Assembly: GCA_016794345.1 (NCBI GenBank)
Contig: JAEUKE010000270.1
Coordinates: forward strand, 1 to 64,000
Length of the DNA stretch: 64,000 nt
Source: Myxococcales bacterium
GTDB lineage: Bacteria > Myxococcota_A > Polyangia > Polyangiales > Polyangiaceae
Direction: 5' to 3'
The translations under genes were made by a program, and so were the position numbers. Positions 1 through 7,865 of the stretch are shown in pieces (within the stretch, counting starts at the first letter, position 1; every line of letters starts with the position of its first letter). The notes below the pieces were generated by a model. It did not search any database. It saw only the letters and a list, made by a program, of their open reading frames with translations, and was not told the origin of the DNA.

Positions 1-78
1 AAAGCGGAAGACGGCGACACGACGAGCGCGACGACGACGACCGGGAGCGGGGGCACCGGAGGGACCGGAGGCGCGTGA
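1..78 (+). CDS. C-terminal tail of an unknown protein (partial, 5' end outside window)
   Basis: An open frame enters from the left edge and stops with TGA at 76-78. The 25 visible residues are a low-complexity Thr/Gly-rich tail (repeated Thr-Thr, Gly-Gly-Thr), which gives no family assignment. The stop overlaps the GTG start of the next gene by four bases (GTGA), the usual arrangement of translationally coupled operon partners. Sugar-nucleotide pyrophosphorylases of this type often follow a sugar kinase, but nothing visible here confirms that. Function unknown. Confidence 0.55.
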   Translation, partial: KAEDGDTTSATTTTGSGGTGGTGGA

Positions 79-998
79 CGGCGGCGCTCCCGCCGGCGAT
101 GGTCCTCGCGGCGGGGTTCGGGACGCGACTGCGTCCGCTGACCGACGAGCGCCCCAAGCCGCTCTGTCCGATCGGCGATCGACCGCAGATCGACCACGTG
201 ATCCTGCGCCTCGCCGCGGCGGGTGTCCCCCGCGTCGTGGTCAACGTGTATCACCTCGCCGAGGCCTACGACGACGCGTGGCGTGACGCCCAGCCGATCC
301 CGGTCTCGGTCGTCCGCGAGACGGGGAAGATCCTGGGGACGGCGGGCGGCGTGGCCAACGCGGCGAGCGCGATCGGCGACGGCGAGTGCCTCGTCTACAA
401 CGGCGATATCCTCTCGGGGGTGGACGTCGCGGCGGTGGTGGCCGAGCACCGGCTGTCGGGCGCGGCGGCGACGTTGGTGGTCAAACGTTCGCCGGGGGGC
501 CGCGTCGGCGTGGGGCCGGATGGGCACATCACGCGGCTGCGCGACGTGCGCCACGGCGTCGAGAGCTGGGGCGCCGAGTACCTCGGCATCGCCGTCCTGG
601 GGACGGCCATCCGGGCGCGCCTCCCGCTTGAAGGTTGCCTGGTCGGCGACGTCCTCATCCCCGCCATGCGGGAGGGGGTGGCCCTCGGCGTGTTCGCCTT
701 CGAAGGCGGGTACGCCGACACCGGGTCGCTCGACGAATACCTCGAGGCGAACCTCGCCTGGCTCGGCGATCGCGCGAGCTGGATGGGCGAGGGCGCGCAG
801 GTCGCGCCTGGCGTGGAGCTCGACCGCGTCGTCGTCGGGGCGGGCGCGCGTGTGGAGGGCAGCGGGCGCCTCGAGCGCTGCGTCGTCTGGCCAAACGCGA
901 CGGCCCGCGCTCCCCTCGCGCGGGCCATCGTCACGAGCCGGACCGTCGTCTCGGTCCCCCCGGCCTCGAGCAGCGCTACTCCGGCTTCACACGGCTGA
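75..998 (+). CDS. Sugar-nucleotide (NDP-sugar) pyrophosphorylase family protein
   Basis: 307 aa with a GTG start. The N-terminus carries the nucleotide-binding signature of sugar-1-phosphate nucleotidyltransferases (AAGFGTRLRPLT at about residues 12-23, followed by PKPL), and a YNGDIL segment near 115-120 supplies the metal-binding Asp. The last 60 residues have short Val/Gly-rich periodic segments (GAQVAPGVELDRVVVGAGA) like the left-handed beta-helix of this family. The family joins NTP to a sugar-1-phosphate, releasing pyrophosphate, for cell-wall or polysaccharide precursors. MurU-like, GlmU-like and mannose-1-phosphate guanylyltransferase roles cannot be separated here. It overlaps the upstream gene by 4 bp and its 3' end overlaps the convergent lipoprotein gene by 23 bp. 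Confidence 0.85.
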   Translation: MTAALPPAMVLAAGFGTRLRPLTDERPKPLCPIGDRPQIDHVILRLAAAGVPRVVVNVYHLAEAYDDAWRDAQPIPVSVVRETGKILGTAGGVANAASAIGDGECLVYNGDILSGVDVAAVVAEHRLSGAAATLVVKRSPGGRVGVGPDGHITRLRDVRHGVESWGAEYLGIAVLGTAIRARLPLEGCLVGDVLIPAMREGVALGVFAFEGGYADTGSLDEYLEANLAWLGDRASWMGEGAQVAPGVELDRVVVGAGARVEGSGRLERCVVWPNATARAPLARAIVTSRTVVSVPPASSSATPASHG

Positions 999-1578
999 TG
1001 ATGTACTCGGCGACGGCCTCGCCGATCCACTCGGCGTCCTCGCGCAAGCGGCCACCGCTCGAGGGGTTCGTGCTGATGCCGCCGATGCTGAACCCGCTCG
1101 ACTTCGAGTCGGTCTGGTGGCGCACCTCGATGATGTCGAGCACCTTGCCGTCGGGGCCTTCGATGCTGATCCGCATGCGGATCTCGCTCGGGGCGGACGC
1201 GACGACCGCGTAGTAGCCGGGCTCGAAGAACTCCACCTTGGGCTTGATGAGGAAGCCCTTGTTCTGGCCCGCCGCGGCGCCGACGCTGATGCCTTCACCC
1301 TGGGCGGTGTCCTTCAGCTCGGCCTGGAACCGCTCGTCCACCGCTTGTTTGTCACCCTTGAAGCTCGCCTGCTGCTTCTCGTCCTTCTCGGCGAGGTACT
1401 GCTCCTCCGACTTCTCGCCGACCTTGAGCTCGGAGTAGTCGATGGGCAGCACCTGGAAGTCCCCGGTCTTGCCCACGAAGGGGTTCGGTGAGGCCTGCTG
1501 GATGACGGTCCACTTCGGCGCGCAGCCGGTGAAGAGCGCGGCGAGCGCGAAGAAGAAAAGAATCAACGAACGCTTCAT
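976..1578 (-). CDS. Lipoprotein of unknown function
   Basis: 200 aa. The N-terminus is a clear lipoprotein signal peptide: KR, a Phe/Leu/Ala-rich core, then the lipobox LFTGC with Cys at about residue 19. The mature part is mixed charged and beta-like, with a Lys/Glu/Gln-rich segment around residues 55-90 that may be helical. I recognise no domain. Its 3' end overlaps the convergent pyrophosphorylase gene by 23 bp, so the two C-termini are coded on both strands of the same DNA. It lies 25 bp downstream of another minus-strand lipoprotein gene (stop at 1604), so the two could be co-transcribed. Confidence 0.75.
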   Translation of the reverse strand: MKRSLILFFFALAALFTGCAPKWTVIQQASPNPFVGKTGDFQVLPIDYSELKVGEKSEEQYLAEKDEKQQASFKGDKQAVDERFQAELKDTAQGEGISVGAAAGQNKGFLIKPKVEFFEPGYYAVVASAPSEIRMRISIEGPDGKVLDIIEVRHQTDSKSSGFSIGGISTNPSSGGRLREDAEWIGEAVAEYIISRVKPE

Positions 1579-1603
1579 GTGTCTGCCTGTCCTTGGGGTT
1601 GGT

Positions 1604-2974
1604 TCACTCGGGGAAGAAGATCTCGACGGAGCGAACGGGTGAGCCGACGTCCGTCACGCCGCCTACGAGCGCGAGCGTGCCGTTCGGGGCGGGGATCGGG
1701 GTGGCGCCGAAGCGCGGCTCGCGCAGCGGCAGGGCCGTGACGGTCGACTCGCCGATCGACACGCGGAACGCGACGGTCTCGCCCGCGTCGGTCTCGCCGA
1801 TGGTGAGCGCCGCGTTCGTCACGGCGAAGGCGCGGCCGCGGGCCGCGAGCTCGGGCACGTCCGCCGCGGGGACCAGCTGGTAGAAGGTCGTCCCCGGATC
1901 ACACGCCGCAGCGCAGGTGAGCTCGTAGACGCGCGTGGGGGCAGCCGCCCCCGCGAGCCGTCCGCCGATGAGGACGAGCTGGTTCTGGGCGAAGGTCACG
2001 GCCGCCGCGCCCGTCGTCGCGTCGGCCGGGAAGGGGAGCGACCGGACCGACAGATCGTCGCCGATCACTTCGACCCCGGCCCCGTCGGCGCTGCCGCCCG
2101 CGACGACGAGCCCTTGCCCGTCCACGTAGGCGACCGCGGCGCCCGCGCGCGGGGTCGTCAAGGACAGCGCCGTCATCGTTCCCACGGCATCCACCGCGAG
2201 GACGGCCGCGGTCGGGCCCTCGGGCCGGGTCGCGCCGACGACCAGCGTGGTGCCGCCCGGCAGGTCGAAGGCGACGCCTCCGCTCACGTCGGCGAACGTG
2301 AGGCCGTCGGGCGGGGAGAGCTCCTGCGTCGCGGCCTGATCGAGAACGGCCGAGGAGGCGCCGGCGTCGTCGATGAGGAAGAGGGTCGTGTCTCGGACCA
2401 CGAGCGACTTTGCCGCGCGGGGCAACGAGGCGTCGCTCTCGGTCCCGGTGAGGCCGAGCATGTCGTAGTAGTCGCCGAACGCCGGGTCGGCCGGGCCCGA
2501 CGCCCCGACCGCCGTGTCGCCGCCGGTCGCCACGAGGAAGCGCTCGCCGACGACGCCGCCCGGCGCGTGCACGTGGCTGCGCGTGAGCTCGCCCGGCGGC
2601 CGCGCGAAGGCCCCCGTGCGCTGGATGAAGAGGGAGAGCACGTCGGCGTCGACGGCGCCGACGGGCACCGACACGCTGCGGCCGCGTGCAATGACATTCC
2701 CGTCAGCGCTCGTGCCGGTTAGCTCGAAGGTCATGATCGACGTGTCGGGGACCTCCCCCATGTCGAAGCTGCCGCCGACCTTGGCGGTGGCCGTGCGCGT
2801 GACCTCGCCGTCCGCGCTCTTGCCCACGATCTTCACCTCCGCCACGGCCGGGTCCGCCTTGAGCGAGCCCTCCTCGTGGCCCGTCGTCACCTCGATCGAC
2901 AGGGTGGGCGGGTCGGAGCAGCCCGCGAGGAGCGCGAGACCGAGCGTCGGGCGAAGTAGTTTCGAGAGGCGCAT
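1604..2974 (-). CDS. Kelch-like (beta-propeller) lipoprotein
   Basis: 456 aa from the ATG at 2974. I chose this start because it gives an immediate lipoprotein signal (MRLSKLL, hydrophobic core, lipobox LLAGC); the open frame extends 50 codons upstream without signal-like character. After a beta-rich N-terminal part, the protein shows several Gly-Gly-containing blades (LVATGGDTAV, LVVAGGSADG, LVLIGGRLAG, LALVGGVTDV), the spacing expected of kelch motifs. Such proteins are extracytoplasmic and probably bind ligands; no catalytic role can be inferred. The gene is divergent from pabB and leaves about 140 bp for both promoters. Confidence 0.7.
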   Translation of the reverse strand: MRLSKLLRPTLGLALLAGCSDPPTLSIEVTTGHEEGSLKADPAVAEVKIVGKSADGEVTRTATAKVGGSFDMGEVPDTSIMTFELTGTSADGNVIARGRSVSVPVGAVDADVLSLFIQRTGAFARPPGELTRSHVHAPGGVVGERFLVATGGDTAVGASGPADPAFGDYYDMLGLTGTESDASLPRAAKSLVVRDTTLFLIDDAGASSAVLDQAATQELSPPDGLTFADVSGGVAFDLPGGTTLVVGATRPEGPTAAVLAVDAVGTMTALSLTTPRAGAAVAYVDGQGLVVAGGSADGAGVEVIGDDLSVRSLPFPADATTGAAAVTFAQNQLVLIGGRLAGAAAPTRVYELTCAAACDPGTTFYQLVPAADVPELAARGRAFAVTNAALTIGETDAGETVAFRVSIGESTVTALPLREPRFGATPIPAPNGTLALVGGVTDVGSPVRSVEIFFPE

Positions 2975-3113
2975 GGGAGAGGCCGCGAGGAGCGTGCGAA
3001 GGCTCGCCCGGGGCGGAAAGGAGCGCAAGCCGGTCATCGTTACGGGGCGGGTCCGGGCGACACCCCTCGTCGAGCATCTTTCCGTCGCGTGGCCGTCGTG
3101 ACATCCCGCCTTC

Positions 3114-4463
3114 GTGTTGGTCACGCGGAGGCTGTCCGGATCGGTCGTCGATCCGCTCGGGATCGGGCGTTCGCTCGCCCATCGCCCGGGGCTCGCCGTG
3201 CTCGCCTCGGGTGATGTCGCTGCGCCTCACGGACGGTACTCGTACGTCGCCTGCGATCCGGAAGGCGAGGTGCGCTCGTTCGACCCGCTCGAGGGGGCGG
3301 TTGCGGCCGCTCGTCCGACCGAGCCGTTTGCGTTCGCGCCGCGCTTCGTGGGCGCCGTCCCCTACGAGGCGCAGCGGTGTCGGCTCGAGCGCGCGGGCTG
3401 GGCTCCTCGGGAGTCGCGACCCCTGCCGCTCACGACGGACGTCTGGTGGGCCCGCTACCCCGCGGTGATCGTGATCGACCACGTTCGCGGCGAGAGCCAC
3501 GTCGTCGGTGAGTCGGAGGGCGCGGTGCGCGATCTCGAGCGCGCCGCGGCGACGGCCCCGTCCTCTCCCGCCGATTTCGAGCTCGCGGTCCAAGATCCCG
3601 AGCCGCCGGAGGCGCACGTCGCGCGCGTGGCGCGGGCGATCGAGCTCATCCGCGCCGGGGATCTGTACCAGGTCAACCTCGCGCGCCGTCTCGCGCTCCG
3701 CTTGTGCGGGCACGCCGGCGGCGCGCCCGATCCGGCTGCCGCGTTCGCGTGCTTCGCCCGCATGACGGCCGCGGCGCCCTCGGCCTTCGGCGCGCTCGTC
3801 GCCGCGCCGGGCGGCGGCGCCGTCCTCTCCACGTCGCCCGAGCTCGCGCTCGACGCGTCGCCGAGCGAGGACGGTCGCGCCTTCTCCGCGCTCGTCACCG
3901 AGCCGATCAAGGGCACGCGCCCGCGCGGGGACGACGCCGAGACCGACGCCGCGCTCGCGCGCGAGCTCGATCTCGACGAAAAGGAGCGCGCGGAGCTCTC
4001 GATGATCATCGACGTCGAGCGCAACGATCTCGCACGTGTCTCGGCGCGCGGGAGCGTCGAGGTCGCGGGCGCGCCGCGGGTCGTCACCCATCGCACCGTG
4101 CACCATCGGGTCGCGACGGTCCGCGGGCGCGCTCGGTCGGACGCGTCGCGCGCCGAGGTCCTCGAGGCGATGATCCCGAGCGGGAGCGTGACCGGCGCCC
4201 CGAAGGTCCGCGCGATGGAGGTCATCGCCTCGCTCGAGCCGGCTCGCCGCGGCCTCTACACCGGCGCGCTCGGCTACGTGGGCTGGGATGGCTCGATGCG
4301 CCTGTCGATGGCGATACGAACCGCCGTCTTCGGACCCGACGGGGTGGGGGAGTACGGCGTCGGAGGGGGCATCGTCGTGGATTCGGACCCGGCGAGGGAG
4401 CTGGAAGAGACCCGCTGGAAGTCTCTGCAATTGCAAAAGATTGTCCGGGGCGGCCGGCCCTGA
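3114..4463 (+). CDS. pabB: Aminodeoxychorismate synthase component I (chorismate-binding enzyme)
   Basis: 449 aa with a GTG start. The C-terminal two thirds is a chorismate-binding domain with the family blocks PIKGTRPR (Lys266), ELSMIIDVERNDL, IPSGSVTGAPK and the final YGVGGGIVVDSDPARE. The Lys in PIKGT is the nucleophile typical of PabB; anthranilate synthase TrpE normally has Ala there, which favours 4-amino-4-deoxychorismate synthesis for folate. The expected partners pabA (glutaminase) and pabC (lyase) are not in the window. The N-terminal domain is short but recognisable. It is divergent from the kelch-like lipoprotein gene and followed 68 bp later by the SPOR gene. Confidence 0.9.
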   Translation: MLVTRRLSGSVVDPLGIGRSLAHRPGLAVLASGDVAAPHGRYSYVACDPEGEVRSFDPLEGAVAAARPTEPFAFAPRFVGAVPYEAQRCRLERAGWAPRESRPLPLTTDVWWARYPAVIVIDHVRGESHVVGESEGAVRDLERAAATAPSSPADFELAVQDPEPPEAHVARVARAIELIRAGDLYQVNLARRLALRLCGHAGGAPDPAAAFACFARMTAAAPSAFGALVAAPGGGAVLSTSPELALDASPSEDGRAFSALVTEPIKGTRPRGDDAETDAALARELDLDEKERAELSMIIDVERNDLARVSARGSVEVAGAPRVVTHRTVHHRVATVRGRARSDASRAEVLEAMIPSGSVTGAPKVRAMEVIASLEPARRGLYTGALGYVGWDGSMRLSMAIRTAVFGPDGVGEYGVGGGIVVDSDPARELEETRWKSLQLQKIVRGGRP

Positions 4464-4531
4464 GGCGCCAATGTAGGATATTGTGCTCCGTTTTCTTGTG
4501 TCGAACGGGCCGGGCGGGTTAACCGACAAAC

Positions 4532-5332
4532 ATGCGAGAGGGCACCCCGGCTTCGAAGATCCGCAACCTCGACGAGCTCCAGGAGGACGACGCCCAGCCG
4601 CGCGGCTCGCGGCTCGGCGCGCTCGTGCTCGCCTCGATGGGCGGTGCGTGCATCCTCCTGGCCACGGTCGTGCTCCTGAAGAAGCCCGCCAAGAGCGACT
4701 CGCCCGCCGACGACCCGCTCGGCGTGCTCGTCGAGAAGTCCTCGAAGGACGCGCCGAAGGAAGATGACCTCTCCGTCACGTTCCCCAAGCTCCTCGGCGG
4801 CGGCGACCGCGAGACCACCGCGCTCGAGGCCGTGAAGGACGACAGGCGCGCTCCGCAAGACGCCGACTTCCAGCTGCCCGCCGGCCACCCCACCGCCCCG
4901 CCGCCGGCCGCCGACCGCCTCCCCGTGGTCCCTCTGCCCGCCCAGCACATCCTCACGGCGGCGGGGAAAGAGACGGCTCACTCCGATGTGCTCACCACGA
5001 TGGCGAAGGTCGCCTCGCGGGAGACCGGGACCGAGGTGGAGGCCGGCTCGCCGGGCGGCTTCCAGCTCCAGGTCAGCTCGTTCGACGACGCGGTCGACGC
5101 CGAAGCCTTCGCGGCCGTGCTCCGCCGCCGAGGCCACAAGGCCTACGTGGAAGCGGCGAACGTGAAGGGCAAGGGCGTCTGGCACCGGGTGCGCATCGGC
5201 CCCTTCAAATACAAGCGCTCGGCCGAGATCTATCGTCAGGAGTTCGAGGCGAAGGAGCGGCTGGTCACGTTCATCGTCAGCCCGCCCAAGACGAACGTCC
5301 GCGTCGCGCAGGCGCGCGACGCGGAGGACTGA
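4532..5332 (+). CDS. SPOR domain-containing membrane protein
   Basis: 266 aa. A short cytoplasmic N-terminus is followed by one transmembrane segment (about residues 31-50, GALVLASMGGACILLATVVLL), a Pro/Ala/Asp-rich linker, and a C-terminal SPOR domain from about residue 170 (FQLQVSSF at the start, VWHRVRIGPF, and a final VTFIVSPP). SPOR domains bind denuded peptidoglycan glycan strands and usually direct proteins to the division septum. The layout (single membrane anchor, periplasmic SPOR) matches FtsN/DedD-like proteins. The gene is followed directly by a strong GC hairpin at 5333-5369. Confidence 0.88.
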   Translation: MREGTPASKIRNLDELQEDDAQPRGSRLGALVLASMGGACILLATVVLLKKPAKSDSPADDPLGVLVEKSSKDAPKEDDLSVTFPKLLGGGDRETTALEAVKDDRRAPQDADFQLPAGHPTAPPPAADRLPVVPLPAQHILTAAGKETAHSDVLTTMAKVASRETGTEVEAGSPGGFQLQVSSFDDAVDAEAFAAVLRRRGHKAYVEAANVKGKGVWHRVRIGPFKYKRSAEIYRQEFEAKERLVTFIVSPPKTNVRVAQARDAED

Positions 5333-5369
5333 TCACCCCCCTCGCGCAGCGAGGGGGGCAGGGGGGTGA
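5333..5369. terminator. GC hairpin with alternative G-run, between convergent genes
   Basis: Directly after the SPOR stop codon: TCA, six C, TCGC, loop GCA, GCGA, six G, CA, six G, TGA. The first six-G run completes a 10-bp stem, and the second (plus TGA) can pair with the same TCA-C6 arm. It separates convergent genes, so a bidirectional terminator is the simplest reading, although there is no T-run. Closely similar elements occur at 10301-10335 and 45369-45407. Confidence 0.6.
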
Positions 5370-5422
5370 AAGAGCAGCACAAACCTCATCGAGCACAACG
5401 ACGTTGCCTTTTTCAGCACCCG

Positions 5423-6700
5423 CTAGCGGAAGTACTTCTTCGTCTGACCCTTCGCCGTCAAGCGCGTGATGTGTTTCGCCTCGAGCGCCGTCTCGCGGCT
5501 GAGGTGCTCGAGCTCGGGCGTCGACCGGATCGTCGTGTCCTTCACGCGGGACTCCGTCCCGTAGAACGCGACGGAGTCGCCCGGCTCGAGCACGACACCG
5601 CTCGGCCAGTCCGCGAAGGTGGTCCTGACGGTCTCGTCGATCTTCACGGTCTTGCTGCCGGCGCGCTCTTCTCGTGTCGCGGTGCTCGTGATGACGGCCG
5701 CGCGTCCGTCGCGCTCGAAGCGGCTGATGTTCGCGATCTCCAGCTCGCGAACCCCGGGCGGCAGCTTCGGGTCGGGGAGCATCGCCTTCTGGAACTTCAG
5801 CCGGACCTGCGTCGTGAGCTCCTTCCGCCGCTGCTCCACCGCCTGCGCGCGTGAGGTGGGGACGGCGAGCTTCACCATCCCGCGGACGTCCGTGTCCCAC
5901 GCCGAGGTGTCGGGCAGGGGCTTCACGCCGGGGATCTTCCCGGCCGCGGCGTCGAGGCAGAAGGCGTCGCGCTCGTACGCCTCGGGCTGGCGCGGGCGCA
6001 TCGTCGAGACGAGCGCCTCGCTCGGCGCGTAGGCGTCGAACGAGTAGACGAACGTGCGCGCGGTGTCCTCGAAGGCCTCGAAGACCGCCGCCTCCCACCG
6101 ATAGCGGACCGCGTCGCTGCCTTTGACGAACTCGCCCATCCCTTCTTTCTTCGGCTCCTCCGGCTCGAGCGCGAGCAGCGCGCCGAGGCGATCGTAGGGG
6201 TTGGGGTCGCGGTTCTTCTCGGCGATGGCGCGGTCGAGCGCCGTCATTCGTTCGTCCACGGCCTTGTCGTAGGCGCGGTACGCCTCGTCGCAGGCGCGCG
6301 ACCACGAGCGCTGCACGGCCGCGAGGGCGAGCGCCTCGTAGGTGTAGTGCGCGCGCGCCTCGCTCTCCGGCAGCCTCTCCCACTCGGGCAGCCACTCCGG
6401 ATCGGGGTTCTTCATCGTGGCGCGCGGGTTGGGGCCGGGGCGCTTGCCGCTCGGTCCGAGATCCGCTCCGACAGCCTTCGCGAAGACAGCCGGGCAGTCG
6501 CTGCCGGACTGGCAGTTGCCGTACGAGAACGAGGAGTAGATCTCGGTGAGGCGCGCGGCGTCGACCGGAGCCGGTCGGACGACCGCGGGGGCAGGCGGCG
6601 CGGCGGGGCCGCAGCTGAACGAGAGGCAGGCGGCGAGGGCGAGGGCACGTTCTGGCCTGCCGTGGGAGGAGGGGCGAAGGGAAGCGCGTCGTGGGCTCAC
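5423..6700 (-). CDS. Putative lipoprotein of unknown function
   Basis: 425 aa from a GTG start at 6700, two bases after the stop of the SDR gene, so it is the last gene of an operon. The N-terminus is a long basic signal (many Arg/Ser) with a hydrophobic stretch ALALAACLSFSC that could end in a lipobox-like Cys. The mature protein is rich in charged helices (about residues 100-220), followed by a beta-rich part with a segment (ELEIANISRFERDG, AAVITSTAT) repeated in style but not in sequence. No family is recognised. Secretion and lipidation are inferred only from the N-terminus. Confidence 0.65.
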   Translation of the reverse strand: MSPRRASLRPSSHGRPERALALAACLSFSCGPAAPPAPAVVRPAPVDAARLTEIYSSFSYGNCQSGSDCPAVFAKAVGADLGPSGKRPGPNPRATMKNPDPEWLPEWERLPESEARAHYTYEALALAAVQRSWSRACDEAYRAYDKAVDERMTALDRAIAEKNRDPNPYDRLGALLALEPEEPKKEGMGEFVKGSDAVRYRWEAAVFEAFEDTARTFVYSFDAYAPSEALVSTMRPRQPEAYERDAFCLDAAAGKIPGVKPLPDTSAWDTDVRGMVKLAVPTSRAQAVEQRRKELTTQVRLKFQKAMLPDPKLPPGVRELEIANISRFERDGRAAVITSTATREERAGSKTVKIDETVRTTFADWPSGVVLEPGDSVAFYGTESRVKDTTIRSTPELEHLSRETALEAKHITRLTAKGQTKKYFR

Positions 6701-6702
6701 GA

Positions 6703-7446
6703 TCAGCGGCCGATACCCCAGATTTCGCCTGTTGCCCAGGTCGCGTCGAGCAGCGAGAGCACGGCGTGCACCACCTCCGCCGGGGTGCCCATGCGGCCGA
6801 GCGGCGAGCGCGAGGCCATCCGGTGGGTGCGGAGCGGGTCGGCGTCGGCCTCCGGATCCGCGACGATTCCCAGCGCGACGACGTTGGCCCGGACGTGGGG
6901 ACCGAGCTCGACCGCGAGCGCGCGCAGGCCCGCCTGGAGCGCGCCCTTCGCCGTGAGGTAGGCGACGTGGTTGGGGTAGGGTCTCGTGACGCCGCCGTCC
7001 GTCAGGGCGACGACCGCGCCCTCGTGACGCGCCAGCTCGGCGGAGAGCTCGTTCACCAGGAGCAGGGGCGCGATGGCGTGGACGCGCAGCGTGAGATCGA
7101 GGTCGGCCCGGGAGAGCTGCTCGATGGGCGTCCGTGGGAAAGGCCCGCAGGCGAGCACGACATCCGTCACATCACCCGCGGCGCGCGCCCGCTCGGCGAT
7201 CTCGTGCGGAGCGTCGTCGAGCAACAGGTTCTTGGGGATGACGACCGGGCGGCGCGGCGTGGTCCCCTCCGCGGCGGCGCGCGCGCCGTCCGCGCGCTCG
7301 AGATCGTCGGCGAGCGACTCGAGCTTCGTGGGGTCGCGTCCGGTGACGAGGACGCGATCGCCGCGCGCGACGAGGGCGTGTGCGATCGCGACGCCGAGCC
7401 GGCCCGTGGCGCCGACGACGAGGACGCTCCGGGGCTGTCGGCTCAC
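6703..7446 (-). CDS. Short-chain dehydrogenase/reductase (SDR) family oxidoreductase
   Basis: 247 aa from the GTG at 7446, which overlaps the stop of the NikR-like gene by 4 bp (GTGA). The N-terminal Rossmann motif VVGATGRLGVAIA (about residues 8-20) and the catalytic YLTAK motif mark it as a classical SDR. The C-terminus ends WATGEIWGIGR, a typical SDR ending. The family uses NAD(P)H to reduce or oxidise alcohols, ketones or pteridines; the substrate cannot be read from the sequence. It is the third gene of the 8980-5423 operon. Longer open frame upstream of 7446 overlaps the NikR-like gene and is not coding. Confidence 0.85.
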   Translation of the reverse strand: MSRQPRSVLVVGATGRLGVAIAHALVARGDRVLVTGRDPTKLESLADDLERADGARAAAEGTTPRRPVVIPKNLLLDDAPHEIAERARAAGDVTDVVLACGPFPRTPIEQLSRADLDLTLRVHAIAPLLLVNELSAELARHEGAVVALTDGGVTRPYPNHVAYLTAKGALQAGLRALAVELGPHVRANVVALGIVADPEADADPLRTHRMASRSPLGRMGTPAEVVHAVLSLLDATWATGEIWGIGR

Positions 7447-7865
7447 GGGCTCACCTTGTTTCCGGGCTCCTCCGCGCAGCCGACGGTGAGCTCCGCCGCT
7501 AGGACGCCGCGCGCGCCGGCCATGCGCCCGGCGAGCGCCGCCAGCTCGCCGGACTTCCCGCGGAGCACGGTGACCGAGAGGGCGCGGTCGTCGTCGAGCG
7601 AGACCTCCAAGGACGAGGTCACGAGCCCAGCGGGGGCCCCGTCGAGCAGACGCGCGACCTCGGCGCGGTTCTTCTTCGTGAAGACCACCGTCAAGGAGCC
7701 GGCGACGCGCGCGCCACCTTCCCAAGCGGCCTTCGTCAGGTCCGCGCGCACCAGATCGCGGAGCGCCTCGGATCGGTTCTCGTATCCTCGTGCGGCGATC
7801 CGGTCGTCGAAGGCGGAGAGCAGGGCGCGATCCATCGCGACCCCGAAGCGGACGAGCTCGCTCAT
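7443..7865 (-). CDS. NikR-like ribbon-helix-helix regulator lacking the nickel ligands
   Basis: 140 aa. Residues 1-45 match the ribbon-helix-helix DNA-binding domain of NikR (LVRFGVAMDRALLSAFD, then YENRSEALRDLVR), and the rest aligns with its ACT-like tetramerisation domain (GSLTVVF, LSVTVLRGK). From memory of the E. coli NikR sequence, its four Ni ligands His76, His87, His89 and Cys95 fall here on Gly, Glu, Ser and Ala. The protein should therefore not sense nickel in the known way. Its ATG overlaps the stop of the upstream gene (ATGA), and its stop overlaps the GTG of the SDR gene, making it the second gene of a four-gene operon. The regulated target is unknown. Confidence 0.8.
   Translation of the reverse strand: MSELVRFGVAMDRALLSAFDDRIAARGYENRSEALRDLVRADLTKAAWEGGARVAGSLTVVFTKKNRAEVARLLDGAPAGLVTSSLEVSLDDDRALSVTVLRGKSGELAALAGRMAGARGVLAAELTVGCAEEPGNKVSP

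Noticed and set aside
223..1491. 422-codon plus-strand frame over the pyrophosphorylase and lipoprotein genes
   Set aside because: Its codons are the +1 shadow of gene 75-998 and antisense to 976-1578; no recognisable protein features.
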